Positions 46,464 to 56,937 of a stretch of 64,000 bases of DNA are shown here, in pieces. The position numbers were made by a program, and so were the translations under genes. The notes beneath the pieces are model-generated. The model was not told where the DNA came from. It did not search any database and worked only from the letters and a program-made list of their open reading frames with translations. How positions within the stretch are numbered: the stretch's first letter is position 1; each line of letters opens with the position of its first letter. Source of the stretch: Pseudobacteroides cellulosolvens ATCC 35603 = DSM 2933 (GTDB lineage Bacteria; Bacillota; Clostridia; Acetivibrionales; DSM-2933); the NCBI RefSeq assembly GCF_001262605.1, contig NZ_LGTC01000001.1, positions 2,275,501-2,339,500 of the forward strand, read 5' to 3'.

Positions 46464-48782
46464 CTCTTTCCATTCTGAAACAGATATATTTCGCTTATCC
46501 ACCCTCTGGCTGCGTATTGTTTCATTTGGAATCTCATACTCAAGAAGGTTAAAAAATCCTTTGAGGTTTATGTCATTCCTAAAAAGATCATCAATAAGAG
46601 GCTTATTCTCATTTATTTCCGAGTTGCCTAGAAAAATTATATTCCCGGTTGCCAATATTACCCCATCGAATTTGAAGTCGCTTTTTATGTAAATGTTTCC
46701 TTCCACATATATTATTCCCTCTGGAATGGTTTCTTTTCCTCCAATGATACAGTTTGAGCCGTTTGGAGTTATCTCAGTATCACCTATGCCATAATAGAAC
46801 ATCCCTATATCATTATCATATGTATCTTTTATGATGTACGGCTCATTAACAACTATTTTATTAGGACCTGTATACTTGCTGACATCACCCTTATAGGTAT
46901 CAAGAGTTTTGGTTGGCCTGGCGTAATCCAGTTTTGGAGCAGTCCCAGACAATTCTCCTGTCAAAAAATCCTTTATTGCATCATGATATTTTTCTATACA
47001 ACCAACCTGAATGTTATGAAACATGGTAGAATCGTAATTTCCAGAAAAATCATCAACTCCATAAACATGTCCGTTTGCCACAATAGCACCATTTGAATAC
47101 CCTATTATCCTATTTCCATCTATTCCGCTTTCCATTATGCTAATATTTTCAGTATCTAAATAGCTGGAGCGGATATCATCAGGATTATTCCACAGGTTAT
47201 CCCATAAACGCTTAAAATGCATACCCCTGGTTGTAATGGATGGAAATGGAGTTAATACCCCGTTTTTATTTCTTCCTGCCATAAGCTGTACAGGCGTTCC
47301 TCCAACATTATATAAGGAAAAATATGGCGTCTCGGTAGTGTATGTTTTGCTCTCATACCAATATAATGGATTGGGTTCACCGGTTTCTTCATCATTTTCC
47401 ATAAAGGCATTCATAAATCTCCTTCCTGATTTTAATGCTGAAATCCCAGTCATGAAAGGGTCACCGTCTGCATTTTTTATAAAAGTGCTCCCTCCCAAGA
47501 ACAATTTATTTTTAATATTTAAAATTGAATCTCCGTTAACGGTTATACTGCTTGATCGCTTATATTTTGAATTATCTTCTAATGATGCCCCTTCCTTACC
47601 ATTTATCATATACGCTGCATCAACAAAACCGTAATACTCGCCTGAAACATTGACCTCCGATTCATTTGAATCAATTTGGAGATTATCTGTAACATATACA
47701 TTTCCATTTAAATTTATTTTAGAATAGTTTGATTTCTCATCCAATCTTATTGACCTTGCATAAGTCTCACCATTAATTGTTATATCAGATGATTGTGTAA
47801 CGCCATCACCATATATGGAATGAATATACCCCATAGTTGCAGCATTACCGTTTATTTGTATTTTACCTTTTGAAACAGATCCGGTCTTTGCCAGATCGAA
47901 ACCAAACTCATTACTATACTGAGTTACATCAGTACTCATACCGGCAATTATTCCTCCATACCGATTAATGTCCGCAGTCTGATCCTCTTCTCCCCCTGAA
48001 TCAACCGGTACGGTGCCAAAACATAGAACATCTCCTTTTACCATGATCTCTCCTGAAACAGCAAATATATTTTTTTCAGCTACAAGTTCCTTATCAAATA
48101 TCCCTGGTATTTCTCTGACCTTATTTACGGATACCTTTCCAATTCCCTGATAAGGTATGGAGGTTGAATCCGGAAGCAATTCAAATGTAACCTCAAGCCT
48201 CTTTTTGTAGTCATTAAATACACCTTTGGTAATAACTTTTAAATTATAGGAAATGTTGTTATACTCCGCCGATTCTAAATACATGGTACCCTGATCAAGG
48301 CCTAAATCCTTGTAAACATTGCCTAATGAATCAGTAACTCCGCTACCTAAAAGAGTTTTCTTGTATTCACTGTCAATGCTTCCAAACTCGGTATTAAGAC
48401 CATCATAAAAAGCCTCTAAATATTTAACTCTGAATTCATTCTCAGTAACAGACTTTATAATATTACCATCAATAGACCTGAACCTTTCAGGCTCTTTTTC
48501 CATCAATTCCTGTAAGTGCGACGATGCCACTGCTCTTGCCTGCTCCTGCAATAATGCAACTTTTTCATTCAATACACTTGCCACCTGCTCAACAGCAGAT
48601 TCTGCAGTATAAAATGCCTTGTTTAAATCGCTGTGAAACACGCTCATCTGAAGTCCGCTGGTTGTCAACATCACTAAAGATACCCCAAGCAGTGACATTA
48701 CCACGAGCATAAGCAATACAAGCACCAATGCGGAACCCTTATTTTTACTTTCTTTTATAAAAAAGCGTAATTTAAAATCCAT
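46452..48782 (-). CDS. PilX-like pilus assembly protein, last gene of the pilus operon
   Basis: About 776 residues from the ATG at 48782 (GAGGT five bases upstream). A membrane segment near the N-terminus (SALVLVLLMLVVMSLLGVSLVML) with following helix resembles the PilX N-terminal domain of minor pilins, without a clear GFTL cleavage site. The long remainder contains repeated beta strands (for example NGNVYVTDNLQIDSNESEV and ITVNGDSILNIKNKLFLGG) that could form a beta-solenoid-like domain. It probably is a large surface-exposed tip or minor pilin. Its stop lies in a repeat element. Confidence 0.75.
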   Translation of the reverse strand: MDFKLRFFIKESKNKGSALVLVLLMLVVMSLLGVSLVMLTTSGLQMSVFHSDLNKAFYTAESAVEQVASVLNEKVALLQEQARAVASSHLQELMEKEPERFRSIDGNIIKSVTENEFRVKYLEAFYDGLNTEFGSIDSEYKKTLLGSGVTDSLGNVYKDLGLDQGTMYLESAEYNNISYNLKVITKGVFNDYKKRLEVTFELLPDSTSIPYQGIGKVSVNKVREIPGIFDKELVAEKNIFAVSGEIMVKGDVLCFGTVPVDSGGEEDQTADINRYGGIIAGMSTDVTQYSNEFGFDLAKTGSVSKGKIQINGNAATMGYIHSIYGDGVTQSSDITINGETYARSIRLDEKSNYSKINLNGNVYVTDNLQIDSNESEVNVSGEYYGFVDAAYMINGKEGASLEDNSKYKRSSSITVNGDSILNIKNKLFLGGSTFIKNADGDPFMTGISALKSGRRFMNAFMENDEETGEPNPLYWYESKTYTTETPYFSLYNVGGTPVQLMAGRNKNGVLTPFPSITTRGMHFKRLWDNLWNNPDDIRSSYLDTENISIMESGIDGNRIIGYSNGAIVANGHVYGVDDFSGNYDSTMFHNIQVGCIEKYHDAIKDFLTGELSGTAPKLDYARPTKTLDTYKGDVSKYTGPNKIVVNEPYIIKDTYDNDIGMFYYGIGDTEITPNGSNCIIGGKETIPEGIIYVEGNIYIKSDFKFDGVILATGNIIFLGNSEINENKPLIDDLFRNDINLKGFFNLLEYEIPNETIRSQRVDKRNISVSEWKEVKP

Positions 48783-48826
48783 ACAATACCTCATTAAAAT
48801 ACATAGGCCTGATAACAAAATCGCTT

Positions 48827-49654
48827 TTACTTGTTTACATATGAAATAAGCCTGTTTATAACATCCGGGCCTTTATAAACTGTAACCTCTATTTTATACA
48901 ACGAATCGGAATAATTAACCTGATCGCTTACTGCATACATATAACGGTTAAAGCTTTTATTTCCGTCATTAACAAGGATTAACCTACTGTTATCATCATC
49001 AACTATATAAAAATTCACGTTTTTATCGACAGTATCATCTACGGTTACATGGAGTTCAAATTTATCAGTACCCCCTCCAATGAAGCTAATCTTTTCATTA
49101 ATTTCTGTATCAGGGGTAATCAGGCCATCATTTTGAAAAATGCCGCCCTTTTTAAATATATAATTATATCCATCTGAACTTTTACTTATATAAAGTTGAT
49201 ATTTCTCCGGCACTCCACCATTTACAAGGCTGTATGAAAAACCATTTAGCTTTACCGTTGAGCCCTCTACCACAAATTCCTGACATATATTTTTACTATA
49301 TAGATCAAAGTCAAATTCATTGGTTCCTTCAGGAAGTTCATCCGTCTTAATACCATCTATTTTATAATAAACCTTATATAGACCTTCACTTTCGTAAAGC
49401 TCCGCAGGTTTACCAGCCTTATCAGTAAGCAGTAGAGGTCTTGCCTTAATATCATCCATTGCTTTTTGTGAAATAATCGAAGAATATAATATATCTTTTG
49501 ATACCACATTGTTATTGCTGGCAGACAAAAAAGTGCCAAGAAAAGGAACAACGATAACAGAAAAAATGCTCACTGCAACAAGCACTTCAGGAAGAGTCAC
49601 TCCTTTTGATCTTCCATGACTTAATGAAAACAATCTCTTAAATGGGATTTTCAC
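48827..49654 (-). CDS. prepilin-type protein (large minor pilin)
   Basis: 275 residues. A type III leader ends KG|VTLPEVLVAVSIFSVIVVPFLG, with the processing Gly at about residue 18, conserved Glu at +5 and hydrophobic helix. The C-terminal 230 residues are a beta-rich globular domain with no known match. It should be processed by the prepilin peptidase at 53445-54233. It lies 8 bases upstream of the ribosome region of the previous gene's neighbour and is part of the operon. Confidence 0.88.
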   Translation of the reverse strand: MKIPFKRLFSLSHGRSKGVTLPEVLVAVSIFSVIVVPFLGTFLSASNNNVVSKDILYSSIISQKAMDDIKARPLLLTDKAGKPAELYESEGLYKVYYKIDGIKTDELPEGTNEFDFDLYSKNICQEFVVEGSTVKLNGFSYSLVNGGVPEKYQLYISKSSDGYNYIFKKGGIFQNDGLITPDTEINEKISFIGGGTDKFELHVTVDDTVDKNVNFYIVDDDNSRLILVNDGNKSFNRYMYAVSDQVNYSDSLYKIEVTVYKGPDVINRLISYVNK

Positions 49655-49668
49655 TGCTATCCCCCCAT

Positions 49669-51036
49669 CTATCTATATGATACCGATATATTAGGCTGAA
49701 GGTTTTCAAACTTCACCCTTGGGTTGTTTTTATCTTCATTAATAACATCGACCTTTACATTTTTCTTTGTCTTATTAATTATCTTTATAACTGCTGAAGA
49801 CTTATCACCTAGATACTTCCTCGGAGTAGAGTCAACCAGAAATGTTAGTCCGTTACCCTCAGAAAGAAATTCATGAGTACCAATATATTGTGGATCCGGA
49901 AAAGCCTCCTGACTGGTTTTAAACTTGAAATAATACTTTCCCTTCAGCTCTTCAACATAAAGCTCTACATTAACTTCATTGCTGCTATCTCCATATACGA
50001 CAGGCATGTTTTTGATTACACCTGTCAGTACCGCTTTCTTCGCAGTCAACGAAACAGTTGGAGGTGCCATATTATCACCATATGGCATTACCCTCATGGT
50101 AAAATCATACTTCTTAATCTCATCTATAGTAATATTTGTTGTATTTTCCTTATTAATCGTGCTTTCAGTGCTAATATTCTGTCCCACATACCCCTCGTAA
50201 GGGTTAAAAATATCTTGCCTGACTTCCTTCTCCGCAACAGGCAAATCCTTATCTTCAATAATTTTACTTCCACCTGTATTGTTATAAATACCCAGAAAAC
50301 TTAGGCTTAGGTTAAAAATAAGATTCTCATCGGTACCCTTGTTAATTTGAATTTGGTTATATAATGTTTTGTTCTTCATATCTTCAACGCCTTTTAAAAA
50401 GCCTTGAATTTGATTCATTTTTCCTTTCCCGGCCAGCATTAATCCAATTTTATAGCCTTCTCCATTATTAAATGGTGCTTTGCTATCCGAACCTCCAGAA
50501 ACCGGCATGCCAAATTCATTTATAAATTGCTGTATTTTTCTCCCATCGGAATCCAAGGTATTGTTTTCTATTGGCTGCCCAACAGCTGCAGTTATACTAC
50601 TGCTCGAATTTGCTTCGCCTTTATTTTCTTGGCCTGTATTTACTTGGCTTGGATCTGCTGGGACTTGTTCCTGTGGTGATTTTACATCTGAACTCCCAGA
50701 CTTTACGTCAAACTTTATGTTGCTGATACTTACCCCTGATGAAGAAGCAAGTTTTTTTATAATCATAAAAATTTCATCATAATTCAAATCAGGAGGATAT
50801 TTGACTTTAATATCCTGCAACCTCTGGTTTAAAAATTTCAGCTCACTTTCTAAGTTATTACTCTTGTCCTTATAAATCATATTAGTTGAATATATGTCCT
50901 TTTTCTCTTTAATTTCCTTTTTGAGAGCAGAAATGGAATTTAGCTGAGGACTAAAGAAGAATTTCCATGAAAAAAACAGCACTAAAAAAATTCCTACGAT
51001 AGTCAATGTTTTTTTATCTTTAGCCGTAAAATTCAT
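49669..51036 (-). CDS. pilO: PilO-like pilus inner membrane protein
   Basis: 455 residues. One membrane segment (LTIVGIFLVLFFSWKFFF, about 11-28) is followed by a coiled coil (about 30-80) and globular domain; this matches PilO placement after PilN. A long Ser/Asn/Gln-rich linker (about 110-160) and a second beta-rich half make it much longer than usual PilO. It would form the PilMNO platform. Confidence 0.8.
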   Translation of the reverse strand: MNFTAKDKKTLTIVGIFLVLFFSWKFFFSPQLNSISALKKEIKEKKDIYSTNMIYKDKSNNLESELKFLNQRLQDIKVKYPPDLNYDEIFMIIKKLASSSGVSISNIKFDVKSGSSDVKSPQEQVPADPSQVNTGQENKGEANSSSSITAAVGQPIENNTLDSDGRKIQQFINEFGMPVSGGSDSKAPFNNGEGYKIGLMLAGKGKMNQIQGFLKGVEDMKNKTLYNQIQINKGTDENLIFNLSLSFLGIYNNTGGSKIIEDKDLPVAEKEVRQDIFNPYEGYVGQNISTESTINKENTTNITIDEIKKYDFTMRVMPYGDNMAPPTVSLTAKKAVLTGVIKNMPVVYGDSSNEVNVELYVEELKGKYYFKFKTSQEAFPDPQYIGTHEFLSEGNGLTFLVDSTPRKYLGDKSSAVIKIINKTKKNVKVDVINEDKNNPRVKFENLQPNISVSYR

Positions 51037-51106
51037 TTAATCACTTCCTATTTCTATTAGACATAATTAAACTACTTGCAATTTTGCAGCATTGACATAA
51101 AAAATC

Positions 51107-51793
51107 TTATCTTACTGTATAATTCAAACTCATATCAAAGCTATAGCTTACCGTTGTCTCAACAACCTGAGCACTTAAAGCATTTTGAGTCGCAGGTATT
51201 GCGATGTTTTTTGCCTTGCTGTTGGCAGTAATCTTTTTATTTTTAACCGGCGTAGACATGGGTGCAGGCGTACTTGGTGTGCTATTTGATGTTTCCCCAA
51301 TCTTCTGAATTGTAGAGATATAAATATTATCAAAGAATTTGTCTTTTCTTAAGCTGTATAAAAAGGTTACTATATCCTCTTCAGAAGCACAGTTTCCTTT
51401 TAGGGCAATATTCACGTTGCCATCGTTTCTATTTCCAATGCTAAAATCAGTTATAAAAAGCTTCTTTGGCATAAATTGTGCTATTCTCTCAATAACATTT
51501 ATGCTGCTGAATGAATATTTTGAAAGTTTTTCCGATTCCGTTTTAAGATTGAAGAACTTCAAATTGGCCTCTGCCAATTTGTCCTGATTTATCTTGTAGC
51601 GTGCAGTATCTTCTACCTTCTTTTTGAGGTCATTTAGCTGGGCATTGAGCCTCATCTTGGTATACACAGGATATGCTACAGATACAATAACCACAAAACT
51701 CAATAAAAATACAGAAAGGAATATCAGCTTCTTCTTTTCTTTCTTTTTTTTATTTTGATAATAGCTTTTCGGAATAAGATTTAGATCTTTCAA
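51107..51793 (-). CDS. pilN: PilN-like pilus inner membrane protein
   Basis: About 228 residues. It has the PilN start signature KDLNLIPKSYYQ (the cytoplasmic PilM-binding motif NLIP), a membrane segment (LIFLSVFLLSFVVIVSVAYP) and a ferredoxin-like periplasmic-type domain. I place the start at the TTG at 51793 (after GGAG), 17 bases from the upstream stop; a longer frame from 51856 would overlap the previous gene by 47 bases and add residues not typical of PilN. Confidence 0.85.
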   Translation of the reverse strand: MKDLNLIPKSYYQNKKKKEKKKLIFLSVFLLSFVVIVSVAYPVYTKMRLNAQLNDLKKKVEDTARYKINQDKLAEANLKFFNLKTESEKLSKYSFSSINVIERIAQFMPKKLFITDFSIGNRNDGNVNIALKGNCASEEDIVTFLYSLRKDKFFDNIYISTIQKIGETSNSTPSTPAPMSTPVKNKKITANSKAKNIAIPATQNALSAQVVETTVSYSFDMSLNYTVR

Positions 51794-51809
51794 CCCTCTC
51801 CCCACCTTT

Positions 51810-52304
51810 TTATCCAGTCTTTCTTCGATAGCTACCTTCCAGCGTAACAGGGTCACTTTTGCCTACTATAATACTAAGTATTACTTTTATAATTTGACTG
51901 TCATAATCTGCTGTCTTCTCCTGAATTTGTGCTTTAAACTCCAGTATACTAATGTTTTCCTCGGGTTTAAATACATTTTGGGTGTTTCTTAACAATACAT
52001 TGCTCCCACCAATAGTCTCCAATTTGTATATAAGATCTTCCTTAATGGGATCATCTTTAACAATGTTAAGAATTTTACCGCTGTCTTCAATACTTATATT
52101 TGAGCTGTCATTCATCCTTATATCCTCAATAAGCTTATCCATAGCTTCCCTGGCCCTTTGTGTCGCAATAAGCATGTCGCTTTCAACATAGTAATTTTTG
52201 AAACCTTGATATAGAACCGTTGATATCGGTACCATTATAACTCCCAGTATCGCTATGGAAATGAGCAATTCAACCAATGATGTACCTTTTCTCCCACGAA
52301 GCAT
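51810..52304 (-). CDS. prepilin-type protein
   Basis: 164 residues, with processing site RKG|TSLVELLISIAILGVIMVPIS near the N-terminus (Glu at +5), followed by a helical stretch and a beta-rich pilin-like domain. It is a minor pilin of the type IV pilus, placed between pilM and pilN. Confidence 0.88.
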   Translation of the reverse strand: MLRGRKGTSLVELLISIAILGVIMVPISTVLYQGFKNYYVESDMLIATQRAREAMDKLIEDIRMNDSSNISIEDSGKILNIVKDDPIKEDLIYKLETIGGSNVLLRNTQNVFKPEENISILEFKAQIQEKTADYDSQIIKVILSIIVGKSDPVTLEGSYRRKTG

Positions 52305-52331
52305 ATATCATCACCCTTTGAAGGCAGCATG

Positions 52332-53417
52332 TTATTCCCTGATTAGGGTTCCGGTAGCATTTATCATATAAACAAAATCAGCAGTAAACTTGTCCATGCC
52401 TTTTTTGCCCTTATACTCTATATTTAAAAATTTATGTAAATAATCAACAGGAATATTAAAGTAATTTCCTATGTACTTGCCAAGGCCTTGAAGCTGACTA
52501 CCTCCGCCACATATATACATCTTTTTTATTCCTCCAAATGATGACCTTGACACATAAAATTCAACAAGCCTGTTTATATCAAGAATAAGGTTGTCAACAG
52601 CAGGCCTTATATAATTGCATAGATTTATGTTTTCAATAGTTTCATTAGCCTCTTCTTCTTCATTAAAAACCCTGCCCCGGTCAAGTTTAATCTTTTGTGC
52701 ATCTAAGTAATCAATTTCCATGCTATTTGAAATATATCTGTCAATTTCTCCACTGCCTATGAGTAAAATCCTATTAAACATAAGCTTTGAATTTTGAAAT
52801 ATATATACCCCAGTTGTATCCGATCCGATATCTAATACTACAAATTCTTCTTTAGCTGATATATTGGAACAGGCACTTTTTGTACTGCCAATTCCAAAAA
52901 GCAGCTTGGTTATTGAATTTGCAGGTATATCAATAGCTTCCATATCCAACTTCAGCCTCTCGGCTATCTTCATATATTCATCTGCCTGCTTTATAGGAAC
53001 AGCAACCAGTAAAACTCTGCACATATTATCACTGCCTATAGGAGCATCATCAAGAACACGAAAATCCATAACATAATTCTCAAGGTCAACCGGGAAATAC
53101 TGCTGAGCATCATATTTGAGTATGTTTTCGAGCTCCTCATCCGTTGACCTTGGCAGTTGTACCTCTCTTGTAATAACTCCTGTACCTGAAATGTTCATAA
53201 TCAATTTGTTAACCTTAATTCTGTTCTTTTTGATTATGTCTTTAAGCGTTGTAGCCATCATTTCCACATCTGTTATTTTTCCATCTTTAATGACATTTTC
53301 CGGTGCCTTGATAATGTCATACTCAAGAATACAAATTGTTTGCTTATTATAATAGCCCCATACCGCTTTTACATTCGTATTACCTATATCTACTGCAAGA
53401 AAGGTCTTTTTTAACAT
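52332..53417 (-). CDS. pilM: type IV pilus assembly protein PilM
   Basis: About 361 residues. An actin-like ATPase with the phosphate-1 motif VDIGNTNVKAVWG, phosphate-2 FVVLDIGSDTTGVYI and adenosine motif IYICGGGSQLQGLG, interacting with the PilN N-terminus. I prefer the ATG at 53417; a TTG at 53429 adds four residues and overlaps AAAGG. Confidence 0.92.
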   Translation of the reverse strand: MLKKTFLAVDIGNTNVKAVWGYYNKQTICILEYDIIKAPENVIKDGKITDVEMMATTLKDIIKKNRIKVNKLIMNISGTGVITREVQLPRSTDEELENILKYDAQQYFPVDLENYVMDFRVLDDAPIGSDNMCRVLLVAVPIKQADEYMKIAERLKLDMEAIDIPANSITKLLFGIGSTKSACSNISAKEEFVVLDIGSDTTGVYIFQNSKLMFNRILLIGSGEIDRYISNSMEIDYLDAQKIKLDRGRVFNEEEEANETIENINLCNYIRPAVDNLILDINRLVEFYVSRSSFGGIKKMYICGGGSQLQGLGKYIGNYFNIPVDYLHKFLNIEYKGKKGMDKFTADFVYMINATGTLIRE

Positions 53418-53444
53418 AATCTCACACAACCTTTTGTTGTAATA

Positions 53445-54233
53445 TTAAAAGAGCTTAATAATTTCCCCTCCAAACAGGAATGTAATATAAGTTGCAATAG
53501 CTATAAAGCTTCCAAAAGGTATATTACCTTTATTATTATCTTTTTTCAGTACTGCAGTAGACAAAACTGCCACGGCACTTATAACTAGGGATGCACAAAG
53601 GACAATAAGACCCATTTTCCATCCAACATAACCGCCTATAACAGCAAGTAGTTTTATATCACCAAATCCAAATGCTTCCTTCTTTGACAAGCCCATACTT
53701 ATTAATGACACTATCAATAGGAAACCCGATGCCATAATTATCCCCAAAATAGGATTCCACCAGTTTCCATCGCCATAAATATCCAGGGGTTTAAAGAAAT
53801 TATACGCTATGAGTGCTATACTTCCAACCAATCCTGAGATTACAAGGCTGTTGGGAATTTTTCTGTGCTTTAAATCTACAAAGAATACAACAATAAGTAT
53901 GGACACCAGATAAGCCGCTGCAAAGAATTCTATGTACTGCCCGTTCTGACCATACTTATAAAACAATGGCAAATAAATTAGTGCTGTCAGCACTTCCATC
54001 AGGGGATACTTAATGGAAATTTTTGCTTTACAGTATCTGCACTTTCCCCTTAGAAACAAATAGCTAAACAGGGGTACAAGGTCGAGCACTGTCAACCTTG
54101 TACCGCAATTGGGGCAATGTGACGGTGGTTTTACAACAGACTCACCTAAAGGCATTCTACATATGCAAACATTTAGGAATGAGCCTATAATTAAACCGTA
54201 AGTAAAAACAAGAATGTAATAATAAACTGTCAT
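53445..54233 (-). CDS. pilD: prepilin peptidase (A24)
   Basis: 262 residues. An N-terminal domain has two CxxC pairs (CPNCG and CRYCK) that bind zinc, GSFLNVCICRMP. Catalytic aspartates are in VDLKHRKIPN and GFGDIKLL. About seven to eight membrane segments. It cleaves leader peptides from the prepilins at 54292, 51810 and 48827 and N-methylates the new terminus. Confidence 0.95.
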   Translation of the reverse strand: MTVYYYILVFTYGLIIGSFLNVCICRMPLGESVVKPPSHCPNCGTRLTVLDLVPLFSYLFLRGKCRYCKAKISIKYPLMEVLTALIYLPLFYKYGQNGQYIEFFAAAYLVSILIVVFFVDLKHRKIPNSLVISGLVGSIALIAYNFFKPLDIYGDGNWWNPILGIIMASGFLLIVSLISMGLSKKEAFGFGDIKLLAVIGGYVGWKMGLIVLCASLVISAVAVLSTAVLKKDNNKGNIPFGSFIAIATYITFLFGGEIIKLF

Positions 54234-54291
54234 AATTTTGTCATACGTCCTCTCTATTAAGTCTAATTATTGTTTAAATTTATAAATAGTA

Positions 54292-54726
54292 TTATGTAGT
54301 TGGAGATGGTGCTGCACCCGGATTTAATATTATTCTTACATTGCTGCCTGCAGCAGCTGTTGCTTCCTGAGTTACCCATATAGTAGTTCCACTAACTGCA
54401 TCTTTATTTATCGCCCATTTTGTATTTGTCTCACTGGAAGTACTGGGGATAGGATTAATTTCCTTGGCTACTGCTGCTCTAATATTTGATTGTACTGTAG
54501 CATTAGTCCAATCAGAAGTTAAACTTATTGTTCCTTTAGCAGCAAGCCTTTTTACGCAGCTATCAATAGTTGCCAGATTAGCTTTATCAGCATTGTCCTT
54601 TGCATCTGACAGATAACCCATTACTGAAGGAGTAACAACCGCTGCCAATACGCCCAAAATAGCCACTACAACTATCAATTCCGTTAATGTGAAGCCTTTT
54701 CTGTTTTTAATGAACTTTTTAATCAT
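54292..54726 (-). CDS. pilA: type IV major pilin
   Basis: 144 residues. A short leader (MIKKFIKNRKG) precedes GFTLTELIVVVAILGVLAAVV, the canonical pilin helix with Glu5 (mature numbering), and a compact C-terminal domain rich in Ala/Thr/Ser with no Cys pair. It is the probable major subunit because it is the smallest pilin and lies directly between pilC and pilD. The ribosome site AGGAGG precedes it. Confidence 0.93.
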   Translation of the reverse strand: MIKKFIKNRKGFTLTELIVVVAILGVLAAVVTPSVMGYLSDAKDNADKANLATIDSCVKRLAAKGTISLTSDWTNATVQSNIRAAVAKEINPIPSTSSETNTKWAINKDAVSGTTIWVTQEATAAAGSNVRIILNPGAAPSPTT

Positions 54727-54780
54727 CTTAACATCCTCCTTGAATTATTAATACTTTTCATGCAGTTTAGTTAAACATGC

Positions 54781-55995
54781 CTATCCCATATTTTTATACA
54801 TACCGAAAACAGGCATGATCATTGCGATTACAATAAACCCCACTATTAACGCAAGTACCAGTATCATAACTGGTTCTATCAAGGAAATTAACTGGCTTAT
54901 GGATGTATCCAACTCTTCATCATAGAAATCTGCAACTTTTCCTATTATTTCATCCAAAGAACCGGCTTCTTCACCGATGCTTATCATCTGAGTTACCATT
55001 ACCGGAAATATTCCAATACCTTCAAGTGGACTTGCCAGGCTTGATCCTCTTTTTATCTCTTCTTTAACTTTCACCAATCCATCAGATACCACCTGATTAT
55101 TTACTACCTTCTCAACTACTTCAAGTGCCTGTATCAAAGGAACGCCTGTTTCAAGCAGGAGGCTCAATGCCCTCGAGAACCTTGATGCAAGTATCTTTCT
55201 ATAGTTTTTTCCAACCTTTGGTATCTTGAGAATTATGCCTGTAATTATCAACCTCCCTTTTACCGTCCTTTTAAACTTTGAGAATAAATAATAAGCTACT
55301 GAAATAAATGATGCTGCACCTATTAAAAACCATATATTCGATATTGTATGGCTTATGCCAAGTAATATTTTTGTAGGTAAAGGAAGTCCTGTACCCATAG
55401 AAGAAAACATGCTCATAAACTTTGGAACTACAAATGCCAGCATGAAAATTACAACCGCTACTGCAATAAAACCGATAATCATAGGATACATCATAGCCGT
55501 CTTGATTTTCTGTCTGATCCTGTTTTCTTTTATAAAGTGTGCTGCCAGCTTGTCAAGAACCATGTCCAAGGTACCGCTTACCTCTCCAACTTCAATCATG
55601 CTGATAAGAATTACCGGCAATGTATTAGAGTGTAAACTTAACGCTTCAGATAATGAATTACCTTTTTGAACATCATCATAAACTTCATTTATGAGTTCTG
55701 CCAGCTTGGTATTTTCTGTTTGCTTTCTTAAAAGATCCAAACATCCGATTACCGAAACCCCAGCATTAACCATTGTATAAAACTGCCTGCAAAAAATGGC
55801 CAAATCGTTGGAGGAAATCCTTTTTCTAGATTTTGAAGTTATTCCCTTTCTGACTGCCGTTACTTCTTTTATATCCATTGGGAACAGGCCTTTATTTCTC
55901 AAAAAAGATACCACATTATCAACATCATTTGCATCAAATTTGCCTGTTACAATGGCTCCTGCCGATGTTTTGGCTGTATAAGCAAACGAAGCCAA
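54781..55995 (-). CDS. pilC: type IV pilus platform protein PilC (GspF family)
   Basis: 404 residues with two T2SSF domains (about 70-190, SNDLAIFCRQFYTMVNAGVSVI, and about 275-395, SRFSRALSLLLETGVPLIQAL) and three membrane segments (IIGFIAVAVVIFMLAF, IWFLIGAASFISVAYYLF, MILVLALIVGFIVIAMIM). It converts ATPase motion to pilin insertion. It lies between pilT and pilA. Confidence 0.95.
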   Translation of the reverse strand: MASFAYTAKTSAGAIVTGKFDANDVDNVVSFLRNKGLFPMDIKEVTAVRKGITSKSRKRISSNDLAIFCRQFYTMVNAGVSVIGCLDLLRKQTENTKLAELINEVYDDVQKGNSLSEALSLHSNTLPVILISMIEVGEVSGTLDMVLDKLAAHFIKENRIRQKIKTAMMYPMIIGFIAVAVVIFMLAFVVPKFMSMFSSMGTGLPLPTKILLGISHTISNIWFLIGAASFISVAYYLFSKFKRTVKGRLIITGIILKIPKVGKNYRKILASRFSRALSLLLETGVPLIQALEVVEKVVNNQVVSDGLVKVKEEIKRGSSLASPLEGIGIFPVMVTQMISIGEEAGSLDEIIGKVADFYDEELDTSISQLISLIEPVMILVLALIVGFIVIAMIMPVFGMYKNMG

Positions 55996-56298
55996 TTTTT
56001 TCCCTCCCTGCTTATAACATATATATTATATTTTTATGTATGAAATAAAACAATATAAATTTTACACATGGTACATCATCAAAAAATGTTAGTCGGGCAT
56101 TTCAAGAAGATTAATAATAACTGAAAAATTACGACTTCAATATTCTTAAGACCATACTTCATAAAACAACTAAGGTAATGTTTTTGGATTTGAAAAGTTA
56201 GCTTTTAGAAATGGAAGAAACTAGCCGCTTCTTCATTTATATTTTATCATATTTTACTTTATCTTTCAACATATTTCTTATGTGATTAATTTTTCTAT
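55996..56298. other. 303-base gap between pilT and pilC
   Basis: No gene is seen. AAATG-AAGAA/TTCTT-CATTT at about 56208-56239 forms a modest hairpin around ACTAGCCGC. The rest is AT-rich and could hold a secondary promoter for pilC-pilA. Confidence 0.45.
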
Positions 56299-56937
56299 CT
56301 AGATACTTGCCAGTCTCATTATGTTTTCCTGATCAGCCGCATATACCATTGCATCTTCATAACTTATAATATTTCTTCTATATAAATTTAAAAGACTGTT
56401 ATCCATAGTCTGCATGCCAAATTTTGCACCAGTTTGTATAATAGAATTAATCTGATGGGTTTTCCCCTCTCTAATAAGATTCCTTATAGCAGGGTTTGGA
56501 ATCATTATTTCAAGTGCTGCCGCCCTTCCATGCTTATCCCTTCTGGCTAACAACTGCTGTGAAATAACCCCCTGAAGAATTGTAGAAAGCTGTACCTTTA
56601 TCTGCTGTTGCTGATAAGGCGGAAAAACATCTATAATTCTATCAATTGTGTTCGCTGCTCCAATTGTGTGCAAAGTAGAAAATACAAGGTGACCTGTTTC
56701 AGCCGCAGTTATGGCTATGGATATAGTCTCCATGTCCCTCATCTCTCCTACCAATATAACATCAGGATCTTCTCTTAAAGCAGCTCTTAAGGCATTTGCA
56801 TATGAATTTGAATCGTGACCTATCTCTCTCTGATTGACAATAGACGTCTTGTGCTTATGTAGATATTCGATAGGATCCTCAAGTGTCAGTATATGGCAAT
56901 CTCTTTCTTCGTTTATTTTATTTATAATTGCCGCCAA
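56299..56937 (-). CDS. pilT: PilT retraction ATPase, C-terminal part (frameshifted)
   Basis: 212 residues from a secondary ATG. Begins right after Walker A, at AAIINKINEERD. Contains the Asp box ILTLEDPIEYLH, Walker B RAALREDPDVILVGEMRD and the His box STLHTIGAANTIDRI, plus AIRNLIREGKTHQI typical of PilT. Alone it lacks Walker A and cannot hydrolyse ATP. The N-terminal half is at 56922-57377; one base is missing at about 56963-56968. Confidence 0.9.
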   Translation of the reverse strand: MAAIINKINEERDCHILTLEDPIEYLHKHKTSIVNQREIGHDSNSYANALRAALREDPDVILVGEMRDMETISIAITAAETGHLVFSTLHTIGAANTIDRIIDVFPPYQQQQIKVQLSTILQGVISQQLLARRDKHGRAAALEIMIPNPAIRNLIREGKTHQINSIIQTGAKFGMQTMDNSLLNLYRRNIISYEDAMVYAADQENIMRLASI